From assembly GCA_024698075.1 (NCBI GenBank), contig JAILRP010000004.1:1-49021 (forward strand): 49,021 bases of DNA, written 5' to 3'. The position numbers and the translations under genes were made by a program. A model generated the notes under the pieces. The model searched no databases. It was not told the origin of the DNA and worked only from the letters and a program-made list of their open reading frames with translations. Shown here one piece after another: positions 1 to 8,274 of the stretch. Position 1 is the stretch's first letter, and each line of letters opens with the position of its first letter. Source of the DNA: Lachnospiraceae bacterium. Its GTDB lineage: Bacteria > Bacillota > Clostridia > Lachnospirales > Lachnospiraceae.

Positions 1-124
1 CTTCTTCCATCCTCCTAAGTACTATATTAACATATTTTTCTGAGCATGTTCTCTTTATTTGGTCGCAAATCGGTCGCAATTTCCCTTATGAACTTCTCCC
101 TGATGCTGTGTTTTCTAACTTCTT
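1..124. other. Intergenic region downstream of lysS
   Basis: No gene is supported in this stretch. It contains a short direct repeat, GGTCGCAA at 61-68 and again at 72-79 (11-base period). At the extreme left, read on the minus strand, there is an AGGAGG followed at once by an ATG, which could be the ribosome-binding region of a leftward gene whose start lies outside the window. No convincing hairpin terminator for lysS is visible here. Confidence 0.4.
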
Positions 125-1735
125 CTAGCTCTGAGACTTCAGCGTCGGGAACAACAGCACATCCCTTATCGCCGGGCTGTTCGTAAGAAGCATCGTCAGC
201 CTGTCGATTCCGTAGCCTATGCCGCCTGTGGGAGGCATACCGATCTCGAGCGCGTTCAGGAAGTCCTCATCGGTGTGGTTGGCCTCCTCGTCGCCTGCTG
301 CCGCGGCCGCATCCTGTGCCGCAAAGCGCTCCCTCTGGTCGATGGGATCGTTGAGCTCGGAATATGCGTTTGCCATCTCCCATGTATTGATGAACAGCTC
401 GAACCTCTCGACAAGGTCAGGCCTGTCGGGTTTCCTCTTCGTGAGCGGTGATATCTCAACCGGATGGTCTATTACGAACGTGGGCTGCTGCAGGTGCTCC
501 TCGACATATTCCTCAAAGAACAGGCTGATTATATCGCCCTTCTGGTGATAAGGCTCGTAATGGATCTCCCTCTCGTCCGCAAGCTTCTTGGCCGCTTCCG
601 TGTCGGGAATCTCATCGAAATCTATCCCTGTATATTTCTTTATCGCATCGATCATCGATATGCGCTCAAAAGGCTTTCCGAAATCGAGTTCGATGTCGCC
701 GTACGTAAACTTCGTTGTCCCGAGCACTTCCTGTGCCACATAGCGGAACATGTTTTCCGTAAGGTCCATCATCCCGTTGTAATCAGTATATGCCTGGTAG
801 AGCTCCATGAGCGTGAACTCGGGGTTATGCCTTGTATCAAGTCCCTCATTCCTGAATACCCTGCCGATCTCGTAAACCCTCTCGAGTCCTCCGACTATAA
901 GCCTCTTCAGGTACAGTTCAAGTGATATGCGAAGGTTTAGGTCCTCATCAAGTGCATTGAAATGCGTCATGAACGGCCTTGCCGCAGCTCCGCCCGCATT
1001 GGCGACGAGCATCGGCGTCTCAACCTCCATGAAACCCTGTCCGTCAAGGTACTTGCGGATCGTGGAGATGATCTTCGACCTCTTGATGAACGTATCCTTG
1101 GAGACATCGTTCATGATAAGATCGACATATCTCTGGCGGTAGCGCATGTCAGTGTTCGTCAGCCCGTGAAACTTCTCGGGAAGCGGCACGAGGTTCTTTG
1201 ACAGAAGGATTACGGACTTTGCGTGGATCGATACCTCACCCATCTGCGTCCTGAACATATATCCCTTGACTCCGACTATGTCGCCGGGCTCAAACTTCTT
1301 AAAGTCGGCATACGCCTCCTCACCGAGCGCATCCCTTGAAACATAGGCCTGCGAATCGCCCGTAAGGTCCTTGACGTTTATAAAGGAAGCCTTGCCCATG
1401 ACCCTCTTCAGCATGATCCTTCCGGCAATGCTGACGTTTATCGGAGAAGCATCCATTACCGCGCGGCGTGCCTCATAATCTGCCTTTGCAAGTGCCTTCT
1501 TCTCTTCCTCGGGAAGGCTATCGTCAATTTCCGCCGGCTTATGGTCTGCAAGAAGCTTCGCCTCAAGCTCCTCATAGGCAGCCTTAGCGTCTGCGGTGTG
1601 GTCCGTCTGGTCGTACTTGGTGATCACGAACGGATCTTTTCCCGCCGCCTGCAGGTTCGCAAGTTTTTCCCTCTTATTTTTTAATATCTGGTTAAGGTCG
1701 GGCTCCTGCCCGCCGTTATTACCGTCTTTTCCCAT
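125..1735 (-). CDS. lysS: Lysyl-tRNA synthetase, class II
   Basis: Charges tRNA-Lys with lysine using ATP in the cytoplasm. The protein has 536 residues, close to the usual bacterial class II LysS with a slightly long N-terminus of acidic and lysine-rich helices. An OB-fold anticodon-binding domain comes first (around residues 100-210, including VSIAGRIMLKR). The class II catalytic core follows, with motif 2 seen as FRNEGLDTRHNPEFT and motif 3 as GIGYGIDRLTMLL near the C-terminus. Its ATG overlaps the TAA of greA by one base (TAATG), so the two are translationally coupled and share the greA promoter. A greA-lysS pairing and nearby dusB are known from other Firmicutes. Identification is essentially certain. 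Confidence 0.97.
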   Translation of the reverse strand: MGKDGNNGGQEPDLNQILKNKREKLANLQAAGKDPFVITKYDQTDHTADAKAAYEELEAKLLADHKPAEIDDSLPEEEKKALAKADYEARRAVMDASPINVSIAGRIMLKRVMGKASFINVKDLTGDSQAYVSRDALGEEAYADFKKFEPGDIVGVKGYMFRTQMGEVSIHAKSVILLSKNLVPLPEKFHGLTNTDMRYRQRYVDLIMNDVSKDTFIKRSKIISTIRKYLDGQGFMEVETPMLVANAGGAAARPFMTHFNALDEDLNLRISLELYLKRLIVGGLERVYEIGRVFRNEGLDTRHNPEFTLMELYQAYTDYNGMMDLTENMFRYVAQEVLGTTKFTYGDIELDFGKPFERISMIDAIKKYTGIDFDEIPDTEAAKKLADEREIHYEPYHQKGDIISLFFEEYVEEHLQQPTFVIDHPVEISPLTKRKPDRPDLVERFELFINTWEMANAYSELNDPIDQRERFAAQDAAAAAGDEEANHTDEDFLNALEIGMPPTGGIGYGIDRLTMLLTNSPAIRDVLLFPTLKSQS

Positions 1736-2325
1736 TATTTCGCGTCTTTCTTCTTAGTGGTCTTCTTAGCACTCTTTTCCGCAGCCGCAGGCTTTTCCGC
1801 CGGCTTCTCCGCAGCCTTCTTGGTGCTCTTTGAGCTCTTTGCTGCGTTGGTCTTCTCAACCTTGACGATCTTATACTTGATGACGCCGGCAGGTGTCTCG
1901 ACTTCTATGACCGCACCCTTCTTTGCACCGACGATGGCCTTTCCGACAGGTGACTCGTTGGATATCTTGCCGTTCAGGCTGTCGACCTCGGTAGAACCGA
2001 CGATCTTGTACTCAATCTCCTCATTTTCCTCCATGTCAAGGAGCGTGACCTTGCTTCCGAGGCCTACCGCATCCTTTGCCACGTCCTCCTCAAGGTACAC
2101 TTCCGCGTTCTTGAGTATGGCTTCTATCTCTTCAATACGGAGCTCGTTCTCCCTCTGCTCCTCCTTTGCCGCATCATACTCTGCGTTCTCAGACAGGTCA
2201 CCCTGCTCACGGGCTTCCTTGATCTTCTGCGCGATCTCTGCCCTGATGACTTCCTTCCTCTCATCACGTTCCGCCTCAAGTTCGCGGAGCTTTTCATAAG
2301 ACATCAGATTCTTTTTTTCTTCCAT
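1735..2325 (-). CDS. greA: Transcription elongation factor GreA with a basic C-terminal tail
   Basis: GreA rescues backtracked RNA polymerase by stimulating transcript cleavage. The N-terminal coiled coil is evident (MSYEKLRELEAERDERKEV and onward, with the acidic tip region EQGDLSENAEYDAAKEEQ), followed by the FKBP-like domain (VTLLDMEENEEIEYKIVG, then NESPVGKAIVGAKKGAVIEV). The usual length is about 158 residues. This protein is about 196, because of a tail of some 40 residues made almost only of Lys, Ala, Pro, Glu, Ser and Thr after VEKTNAAK. I chose the ATG at 2325. The open frame extends to a TTG at 2346 and an ATG at 2337, but AAAGGGATGGG sits correctly only for the downstream ATG. Its TAA overlaps the lysS start. 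Confidence 0.93.
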   Translation of the reverse strand: MEEKKNLMSYEKLRELEAERDERKEVIRAEIAQKIKEAREQGDLSENAEYDAAKEEQRENELRIEEIEAILKNAEVYLEEDVAKDAVGLGSKVTLLDMEENEEIEYKIVGSTEVDSLNGKISNESPVGKAIVGAKKGAVIEVETPAGVIKYKIVKVEKTNAAKSSKSTKKAAEKPAEKPAAAEKSAKKTTKKKDAK

Positions 2326-2394
2326 GGTAAAACCCATCCCTTTCAATCATTAGTAATAGGTAATGTCACATCCCCTGTCGCGGGCATTAAACGA

Positions 2395-2423
2395 ATTATA
2401 GCGCATGGACTATGTATCGTCAA
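2395..2423 (-). promoter_or_regulatory. Sigma-A type promoter for greA-lysS
   Basis: On the minus strand a TTGACG -35 box (2418-2423) and a perfect TATAAT -10 box (2395-2400) are separated by 17 bases. The predicted start is about 65 bases before the greA ATG. It lies just inside the gap after dusB, so greA-lysS can be expressed independently of the upstream genes. Confidence 0.8.
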
Positions 2424-2429
2424 CAAACT

Positions 2430-3389
2430 TTATGAACGCAGAAAATCATCCATCAGCCGCCTGATGTCATCGAGTGTTTCCGCATCGTTGAGCCTTCCGC
2501 GAAACTGCGACGATCCCGGAAAGCCTTTTGTGTACCAGGCCGCATGCCTTCGCATTTCCCGGGTCCCGATGTACTCGCCCTTGCATTCGATGAGCATCCG
2601 CGCATGGCGCATTATCATTTCTGCGACTTCTTCCTTAGTGGGGCCAGTCCACTTTCTGCCTTCGCTTTTTGCCGCAAGCTCCGCGAAGATCCACGGATTT
2701 CCCTGGGCAGCCCTTCCTATCATGACGCCGTCGCATCCTGTCTCTTCGATCATCGCGCAGGCGCTCTCATACGAATCTACGTCGCCGTTGCCGATGACGG
2801 GTATCGATACTGCCTCCCTGACTTTCCTTATGATGTCCCAGTCGGCAGATCCCGAATAGAACTGCTGCCTGGTCCTCGCATGCACCGTTATGGCGGCGGC
2901 ACCGTTTTCCTCCGCGATCTTCGCCATCTCGGGCGCATTGACGTGCTCATCGTCAAAGCCCTTGCGGATCTTGACCGTGACCGGCTTGGACACGGAAGAT
3001 GATACGGCCTTTATTATCTTTCCGGCAAGGTGCGGATCCTTCATGAGCGCGGATCCCTCGCCGTTGTTTACCACCTTCGGCACGGGGCAGCCCATGTTGA
3101 TGTCAATAACCGCAAAAGGCCGGTCCTCTATCTTTGCCGCCATCTCACCCATAAGCTCCGGCTCCGAGCCGAACAGCTGGAGGGATACGTATCCTTCGGA
3201 CGGATCGATCGCCATCATCTCTTCCGTTGCCTTATTCCTGTAGTAAATGGCCTTTGCGCTTATCATCTCCATGCAGGTCATCCCTGCCCCTGCCTCGTGG
3301 CAGAGAACGCGAAATGGCAGGTCTGTTACCCCTGCCATCGGTGCAAGTATCCATCTGTTCGGAAGGCTTACGTTACCTATTTTTAGCAT
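2430..3389 (-). CDS. dusB: tRNA-dihydrouridine synthase, DusB type
   Basis: FMN-dependent reduction of uridines in the D-loop of tRNA. The 319-residue length is normal for the family. Landmarks in order are [13 protein letters not shown] near the N-terminus, the catalytic-cysteine motif MGCPVPKVV with its Cys around residue 100, [11 protein letters not shown], the TVHARTR phosphate-binding strand, IGNGDVDS, and GRAAQGNPW typical of DusB. Its first 17 bases overlap the 3' end of coaX, and a GAGG lies a few bases before the ATG. A close link of dusB to greA/lysS is also seen in other Firmicutes. Confidence 0.95.
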   Translation of the reverse strand: MLKIGNVSLPNRWILAPMAGVTDLPFRVLCHEAGAGMTCMEMISAKAIYYRNKATEEMMAIDPSEGYVSLQLFGSEPELMGEMAAKIEDRPFAVIDINMGCPVPKVVNNGEGSALMKDPHLAGKIIKAVSSSVSKPVTVKIRKGFDDEHVNAPEMAKIAEENGAAAITVHARTRQQFYSGSADWDIIRKVREAVSIPVIGNGDVDSYESACAMIEETGCDGVMIGRAAQGNPWIFAELAAKSEGRKWTGPTKEEVAEMIMRHARMLIECKGEYIGTREMRRHAAWYTKGFPGSSQFRGRLNDAETLDDIRRLMDDFLRS

Positions 3390-4140
3390 ATATGAGCCTC
3401 AGCCCTTCAAGCGTCAGGTCACTGTTGTACTCGTCGATCATGTCGGTCTCGTTGCTGATGAGCCGCCCGAGGCCTCCCGTGGCAACGACTTTCAGGTCCT
3501 CATAACCCGTTTCCTTCTTCACCTGCCTGATGATGTACTCGGTCTGTCCTATCTGACCGTACATAAGTCCCGCCTGCATCGACCATATCGTGTCCGTTGC
3601 AAGTATCGACTTGGGCATTACTATTTCAATCTCCGGAAGCTTTGCGGTTCCGGTCCAAAGGGCCTGCGCGCTTATCCTCACTCCCGGTGCGGTGATCCCC
3701 GCCGCGAACCGTCCGTCGGCGGTAACAAGGTCATAGGTCGTAGCCGTTCCGAAATCGAGCACCAGGATGGGGCCGCCGTAGAGCTCATATGCCGCCACCG
3801 CATCAACTATCCTGTCCGGGCCTATCTCCTTCGGGTTCGGAGTATCGATGTTGATCCCCGTCTTCACTCCGGGAACAACCACGAGCGGGTTGATCCCAAG
3901 GTATTTCTTCACGCTTCCGACAAGCGAATGCATGACATCGGGAACGACCGACGCGATGCTGACGCCGTCTATGTCCTTAATGTCGACCCCCTGCCTTCCC
4001 GCAAGGTCGCATATGGTGCAGCCGAACTCATCGGAAGTCCTCGGCACCTTGCTCATTATCCTGAAAGTGTGCGTGAGTTTGTCCTTATCGTAAAGACCGC
4101 AAGTTATGTTGGTGTTTCCCACATCAAGTACCAGAAGCAT
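3373..4140 (-). CDS. coaX: Type III pantothenate kinase
   Basis: Catalyses the ATP-dependent phosphorylation of pantothenate, first step of coenzyme A synthesis, as the non-feedback-inhibited type III enzyme. The ASKHA-fold signature [17 protein letters not shown] opens the protein. [16 protein letters not shown] and [14 protein letters not shown] follow, then [10 protein letters not shown] near the end. The length of 255 residues is typical. AGGAGGGAAAA stands directly before the ATG. The gene overlaps dusB downstream by 17 bases and the upstream small gene by 17 bases, giving a tightly packed operon. Confidence 0.96.
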   Translation of the reverse strand: MLLVLDVGNTNITCGLYDKDKLTHTFRIMSKVPRTSDEFGCTICDLAGRQGVDIKDIDGVSIASVVPDVMHSLVGSVKKYLGINPLVVVPGVKTGINIDTPNPKEIGPDRIVDAVAAYELYGGPILVLDFGTATTYDLVTADGRFAAGITAPGVRISAQALWTGTAKLPEIEIVMPKSILATDTIWSMQAGLMYGQIGQTEYIIRQVKKETGYEDLKVVATGGLGRLISNETDMIDEYNSDLTLEGLRLIYAKNR

Positions 4141-4465
4141 TTTTCCCTCCTATGATAAAAACACTGTAGAATTTCTCCAGGCTCTCAAACAGTTCTTCCC
4201 TGCGTTTCCTGACTTCCTTGACCAGAAGCCCTGCCCCTATCTCATCATACAGTATGTCCTCTTCGTCCGCATCGGTTATCAGCATGAGAGTTCCATCGCC
4301 GTCAAATCCGATCATGAACACCCCGCCGACCTCTTCGGTAAAGAGAACGCACATAATATGAAGCTCCTCTTTTATTGAATCGGGCAGTTTGCTGAATTTC
4401 TCGTTAAAATAATATTTCTGTTCGTATGCGTTCGCACCGCACAGTATCTCGGCAGCATTTTCCAT
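4124..4465 (-). CDS. Conserved hypothetical protein, probably the DUF6145 family
   Basis: A 113-residue soluble protein with a mixed alpha/beta pattern. Visible stretches are [20 protein letters not shown], then [20 protein letters not shown], then a charged helix ([18 protein letters not shown]). I recall this arrangement from Lachnospiraceae proteins labelled DUF6145, but I cannot confirm the family and no function is known to me. The open frame extends further upstream to 4570. The ATG at 4465 is preferred because it follows GGAGGGTACTG and overlaps the stop of the upstream gene by one base (TGATG). It overlaps coaX by 17 bases, so it is probably co-translated with it. Confidence 0.7.
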   Translation of the reverse strand: MENAAEILCGANAYEQKYYFNEKFSKLPDSIKEELHIMCVLFTEEVGGVFMIGFDGDGTLMLITDADEEDILYDEIGAGLLVKEVRKRREELFESLEKFYSVFIIGGKNASGT

Positions 4466-4764
4466 CAGTACCCTCCGACAACCGCATATATCCCGAACGC
4501 AGCCAGCGCGGCAAATGCGGCGGCAAGGACGGCAAATACCCATCCGTTCTTCGATCTTCTCCTGAAGCATTTATAGCTGTTCATTCCCAGCAAGGCGGCC
4601 GCGCACGCGAACATGATAGTATAGAGCACCATGGTGGCACCGGTCCGAAGCGATATGATCCCGCATATGATGATCACCGCCGAAAATAACATGTCCGCAA
4701 GGTTTACGAAAAAGAATTCCTTTTTTGCAAGTGTTTTCAGATAGTCTATTATCTCAGTGTTCAT
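4465..4764 (-). CDS. Small three-helix membrane protein, unknown function
   Basis: A 99-residue protein with three likely membrane spans: about residues 19-41 (NLADMLFSAVIIICGII), 44-63 (TMVLYTIMFACAAALLG) and 77-97 (VFAVLAAAFAALAAFGIYAV). A basic loop, KCFRRRSKNG, lies between spans two and three. No motif suggests a function. It sits four bases after argF and its stop overlaps the next start, so it belongs to the same transcript. I cannot assign a family with confidence. Confidence 0.65.
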   Translation of the reverse strand: MNTEIIDYLKTLAKKEFFFVNLADMLFSAVIIICGIISLRTGATMVLYTIMFACAAALLGMNSYKCFRRRSKNGWVFAVLAAAFAALAAFGIYAVVGGY

Positions 4765-4768
4765 GTTC

Positions 4769-5755
4769 CTATCCCAGCGTGGCTGCCATGACAGCCTTTA
4801 TCGTGTGCATCCTGTTCTCTGCCTCGTCAAAAACGACGTCTGCATATTTCTGGAATACCTCGTCGGTAACTTCCATGTCCGCGATCCCGAACCTCTCGCC
4901 CATCTCGCGTCCGATCGCGGTGTTGCGGTCATGGAACGCCGGCAGGCAGTGAAGGAATATCGCACCGGGCTTTGCATGGTTCATAAGGTCCATGGTGACC
5001 TTGTAGGGGCTGAGCTCCCTTATGCGCTCCTCCCAAACTTCATCGGGCTCTCCCATTGAAACCCATACGTCCGTGTAGACGATGTCGGCACCCTCGACGG
5101 CCTTGTAAGGGTCTTCCTCGAATGAGAGCGTTGCGCCCGAGATCTTTGCAAACTCCTCGCATTCCTTTATGAGCTTTGAGTTAGGGAAGTATTTCCTCGT
5201 CGTTCCGGCAACGAAATGCATCCCCATCTTGGCGCATGTGATCATGAGGGAATTGCCCATGTTGTAGCGAGCATCGCCCATGTACACGAGCTTCCTGCCC
5301 TCTATAGTTCCGAGGTGCTCCCTTATCGTCAGAAGGTCCGCGAGCATCTGCGTGGGATGGTATTCGTTCGTCAGGCCGTTCCATACCGGAACATCCGCAT
5401 ACTTTGCTATCTCCTCGACGATCGACTGGTCAAATCCGCGGTACTCGATGCCGTCATACATCCGTCCGAGAACGCATGCCGTGTCGGCAATGCTCTCCTT
5501 CTTTCCTATCTGTGACGCCCTCGGGTCAAGGAACGTTGTGCCTATCCCCATGTCGTGGGCCGCAACCTCGAATGAGCACCTGGTCCTCGTGCTTGTCTTC
5601 TCAAATATCAGGGCCACGTTCCTGCCCGGATACTGCCGGTCGAATATGCCCTTCTTCTTTTTTTCCTTAAGCTCCGCCGCAAGGTCGAGGAACTCCTCGA
5701 TCTCTTCCTTCGTAAAATCCTTAAGCGTTAAAAAATCACGTCCCTTTAAGCTCAT
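4769..5755 (-). CDS. argF: Ornithine carbamoyltransferase
   Basis: Transfers the carbamoyl group from carbamoyl phosphate to ornithine to give citrulline. The carbamoyl-phosphate site STRTRCSFE is present around residue 55, the ornithine-site loop appears as DVWVSMGE, and the catalytic-cysteine signature FLHCLPAFHD lies around residue 269. The length of 328 fits the family. AAGGAAACTGAAG precedes the ATG. There are no other arginine genes nearby, so whether it acts anabolically or in arginine breakdown (as arcB) cannot be told from context. Confidence 0.95.
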   Translation of the reverse strand: MSLKGRDFLTLKDFTKEEIEEFLDLAAELKEKKKKGIFDRQYPGRNVALIFEKTSTRTRCSFEVAAHDMGIGTTFLDPRASQIGKKESIADTACVLGRMYDGIEYRGFDQSIVEEIAKYADVPVWNGLTNEYHPTQMLADLLTIREHLGTIEGRKLVYMGDARYNMGNSLMITCAKMGMHFVAGTTRKYFPNSKLIKECEEFAKISGATLSFEEDPYKAVEGADIVYTDVWVSMGEPDEVWEERIRELSPYKVTMDLMNHAKPGAIFLHCLPAFHDRNTAIGREMGERFGIADMEVTDEVFQKYADVVFDEAENRMHTIKAVMAATLG

Positions 5756-5757
5756 CT

Positions 5758-6201
5758 TCAGTTTCCTTTCGTTCTCTTATAATCAACGTATGCGGTATTC
5801 CCGCGCATCATGACAACCGTCACGACCTCTCCCTCGTCTATCACGGCATTGGGCCTGTTGCTCCTTGCCTTCCAGTTCCTGCCGCCTATCCTTACAACCC
5901 CGAGCCCCTCTGAATTGTCTATCCTGCATGTTACCACGGCGTCGCATCCCTCAAGCTCCATAAGCTCTTTTTCGCGCCTGGCCATCATGACATATTTCAT
6001 GCCGACCGGCCTTACCACGACGAGCAGGAACGCCACAACAGCGGCCGCAGCGAATATCTGTATCGGTGCAGCAAGGCCCGCAGCGCAGCATATAAGGCCG
6101 GTGAGCGCCCCCACGGCACCGCAGGCACCGATGAGTTCGATCCTAATAAATTCCGCCACCAGGCATACGATCAGTATGATCAGCCATATCTTAACAGTCA
6201 T
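5758..6201 (-). CDS. NfeD-family membrane protein
   Basis: A short NfeD/YqiJ-like protein of 147 residues. The N-terminal half is membrane-embedded, with about three hydrophobic spans (IWLIILIVCLVAEFIRIEL, a Gly/Ala-rich second span, and IFAAAAVVAFLLVVVRPVG). The C-terminal part is a small OB-like beta-barrel domain (AVVTCRIDNSEGLGVVRIGG, then GEVVTVVMMRGNTAYVD). NfeD proteins usually work with SPFH/stomatin-type membrane proteins. No such partner is encoded in this window. GAGGAGCGCAC precedes the ATG. It lies two bases before argF and nine bases after the fucosyltransferase. Confidence 0.85.
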   Translation of the reverse strand: MTVKIWLIILIVCLVAEFIRIELIGACGAVGALTGLICCAAGLAAPIQIFAAAAVVAFLLVVVRPVGMKYVMMARREKELMELEGCDAVVTCRIDNSEGLGVVRIGGRNWKARSNRPNAVIDEGEVVTVVMMRGNTAYVDYKRTKGN

Positions 6202-6210
6202 GTGCGCTCC

Positions 6211-7149
6211 TCATACCCTTATCCAGCCGGGCATGGTCCTTACCTCGGCATCTTCGTCTTTCATGTATCTCGCCGGATATACCGTGATATGTCCGGGATT
6301 TTCGTTAAGGACGGAACCGAGCTGGCTGAAGGTCGAATTGGCGGTGATGACCGCCCTGCACTTCGTCATCAGCTGCATGTCCCTGTAGCTTTCATTTCCT
6401 GTGTTGTGTGTGATGACCGTCTTTTCCGGAAGCCACGAAAAAGCCTCCCGGACATAATCGGGATCCTCCGAGAAAATGTAGAATACCGGATCGTCAAACT
6501 TTTCCTTTATGATGCCGACGGCCTTCTCATAATAATCCATTCCGAGGCAGAGGAACTTGTCCGAATACTTTGCGGACAGATAGTCGCCCCGCCGGACATG
6601 CACCGCGACCGATTCCTCGCCTGCCATCTTTGCGGCAAGTTCAGCATTTTGCCCGGCAAACGGCGGGAACTTAAGCTCAGAGCGGAGTTTTTCCGTCCTG
6701 TCCCGGTAATATGCCTCCTCTATGAAAAATCCGAATATGTAGCAGTTCCTTGTAACATCAAGGTTTAAGATGCTCTCACGGCTTATCGGCGCGGCCAGCT
6801 GGTCGAGCGTGATGCCGCACTTCTCCGGCTTCCCGGCTTCACGGAGCTTCCTGTTTACCGGGCCTAAAAGGTATTTTACCGCCGGAGCCAGCGGGCCCCT
6901 TACCAGTGCCGGGATCTGCCCGGATGCCATGTATATTTCCGCGGCCGTTGCCTCATCAAGCGAAAACCGCGATCCTTCCACGTTTGCGAATATCCTCTCA
7001 AGCTCAAAGCCGTGGTGTTCATCCTCGGTATAGAACCACCGGACATCGGCTCTGACCTGGGTATCCGGATATCTTTCCCTAAGGAAGCTGTACAGGTTGT
7101 ACTGGAACATCTGGTTTCCGAGTCCCGATGTGAACCTTACGATGATCAA
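6211..7149 (-). CDS. Alpha-1,2-fucosyltransferase, GT11 family
   Basis: Predicted to transfer fucose from GDP-fucose to a galactose-type acceptor during cell-surface glycan assembly. The GT11 hallmarks are the N-terminal FTSGLGNQMFQY and the donor-binding HVRRGDY at residues 184-190. The third family motif is altered: NSTFSQLGSVL where most members have NSTFSWWGAWL. The open frame runs back to an ATG at 7188, which would lie deep inside the upstream gene. I prefer the TTG at 7149, giving 312 residues, because GGGAGG sits ten bases before it, the homologous region starts there, and the TTGA overlaps the upstream TGA. No GDP-fucose synthesis genes are in the window. Confidence 0.88.
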   Translation of the reverse strand: MIIVRFTSGLGNQMFQYNLYSFLRERYPDTQVRADVRWFYTEDEHHGFELERIFANVEGSRFSLDEATAAEIYMASGQIPALVRGPLAPAVKYLLGPVNRKLREAGKPEKCGITLDQLAAPISRESILNLDVTRNCYIFGFFIEEAYYRDRTEKLRSELKFPPFAGQNAELAAKMAGEESVAVHVRRGDYLSAKYSDKFLCLGMDYYEKAVGIIKEKFDDPVFYIFSEDPDYVREAFSWLPEKTVITHNTGNESYRDMQLMTKCRAVITANSTFSQLGSVLNENPGHITVYPARYMKDEDAEVRTMPGWIRV

Positions 7150-8261
7150 TCTGCCCGGCCCTCCCTCAGCGAGAGGATCATGCCGCATATCCTGTCAACG
7201 TCATCCGTTGTAAGAGATGCACTCATAGGAAGCGTCAACACCCTCTCGGATACATAGTCAGCGACCGGGGTATGCCATGCCGCGAACCTGTCGCCGTAGC
7301 ACTGCATGCGGCTTGTAAGCGGATAAAAATACTTTCTCACATAAATGTCGTTTTCCTTGAGCTTATCCGCGACGTCCTGCCGGGATGATCCGAATTCCTT
7401 CTCATCGATGACCACCGGGAAATATGCGTAGTTCTCCCTGACACCGTCCTGCTTCGGAAGTATCTGAAGCCCTCTGATGCTACCAAGGTGCTGCCTGTAG
7501 CGTTCAGAAACAAGGCGCCTCTTCCCTATCTCCTCATCCACATGGCGGAGATTGCACAGGCCCATTGCCGCGCAGAATTCGTTCATCTTCGCGTTGGCGC
7601 CGATTCCGTCAACCGTCTCTTCGTCCTTTATCCCGAAGTCCTTGAGCTTCCGGAGGCTGTCGATAAGCCCCGCGTCGTCCGTCGTCACGGCACCGCCTTC
7701 TATGGTGTTATATACTTTCGTAGCATGGAAGCTGAACATCGACGCGTCGCCGAAAGTCCCGATCCCCCTGCCTTTATATTCCACGCCGAAAGCATGGGCG
7801 CTGTCGTATATGACTTTCAGGCCGTGCCTTTTTGCAATGCGCTCTATCTCCTCGACGTCGCAGACGCAGCCATACACATGGACAGGCACTATCGCGCATG
7901 TCCTGTCCGTGATAAGTTCTTCTATCTTTGAAGCGTCCATCGTGAACTTTTCCCTGTCTATGTCGCAGAAGACTGGCTCGAGCCCGTTCCTGACTATGGC
8001 ATGGGTCGTCGACGCGAAGGTGAACGGAGTCGTTATGACCTCGCCCGAAAGCTCCATTGCCTGGAGCGTCATCTCAAGCGCCATGTGCCCGTTCACGAAG
8101 AGCGATACGTTCGGCACCTTCAGATACTCTCCAAGGCGCTTTGCCAGCTCCTCATGATACGGTCCCATGTTCGTAAGCCATGCGCTTTCCCACAGCGGCC
8201 TTATCGCCTCGGCATATTCCTCAAAAGAGGGCATTGATGATCTTGTTACGTTTATCCTCAT
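7146..8261 (-). CDS. DegT/DnrJ/EryC1/StrS-family sugar aminotransferase
   Basis: A PLP-dependent aminotransferase expected to aminate a keto-sugar nucleotide. The PLP lysine is K182 in SFHATKVYNTIEGGAV. The upstream IYDSAHAFGVEY and the early VSLFVNGHMALEMTL are typical of the family, and the length of 371 is normal. Which amino sugar it makes cannot be read from the sequence; similar enzymes make 3- or 4-amino-dideoxy sugars. It is translationally coupled to the fucosyltransferase by a four-base overlap, and its place in a glycan cluster supports a role in making an unusual amino sugar for that glycan. Confidence 0.92.
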   Translation of the reverse strand: MRINVTRSSMPSFEEYAEAIRPLWESAWLTNMGPYHEELAKRLGEYLKVPNVSLFVNGHMALEMTLQAMELSGEVITTPFTFASTTHAIVRNGLEPVFCDIDREKFTMDASKIEELITDRTCAIVPVHVYGCVCDVEEIERIAKRHGLKVIYDSAHAFGVEYKGRGIGTFGDASMFSFHATKVYNTIEGGAVTTDDAGLIDSLRKLKDFGIKDEETVDGIGANAKMNEFCAAMGLCNLRHVDEEIGKRRLVSERYRQHLGSIRGLQILPKQDGVRENYAYFPVVIDEKEFGSSRQDVADKLKENDIYVRKYFYPLTSRMQCYGDRFAAWHTPVADYVSERVLTLPMSASLTTDDVDRICGMILSLREGRAD

Positions 8262-8274
8262 ATGTCTTACCGTT

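Noticed and set aside
29-125. A short open frame on the minus strand just after lysS
   Set aside because: About 30 codons, no start with a ribosome-binding site, and no recognisable motif. It is probably chance.
1757-2299. A 180-residue hydrophobic open frame on the plus strand opposite greA
   Set aside because: It is the antisense of the Lys/Ala/Glu-rich greA sequence, which reads as Leu/Phe/Ala/Ser-rich on the other strand. It has no ribosome-binding site or homologous motif.
3247-4155. A 302-codon plus-strand open frame across dusB and coaX
   Set aside because: It is a shadow of coaX and dusB, both clearly identified on the minus strand.
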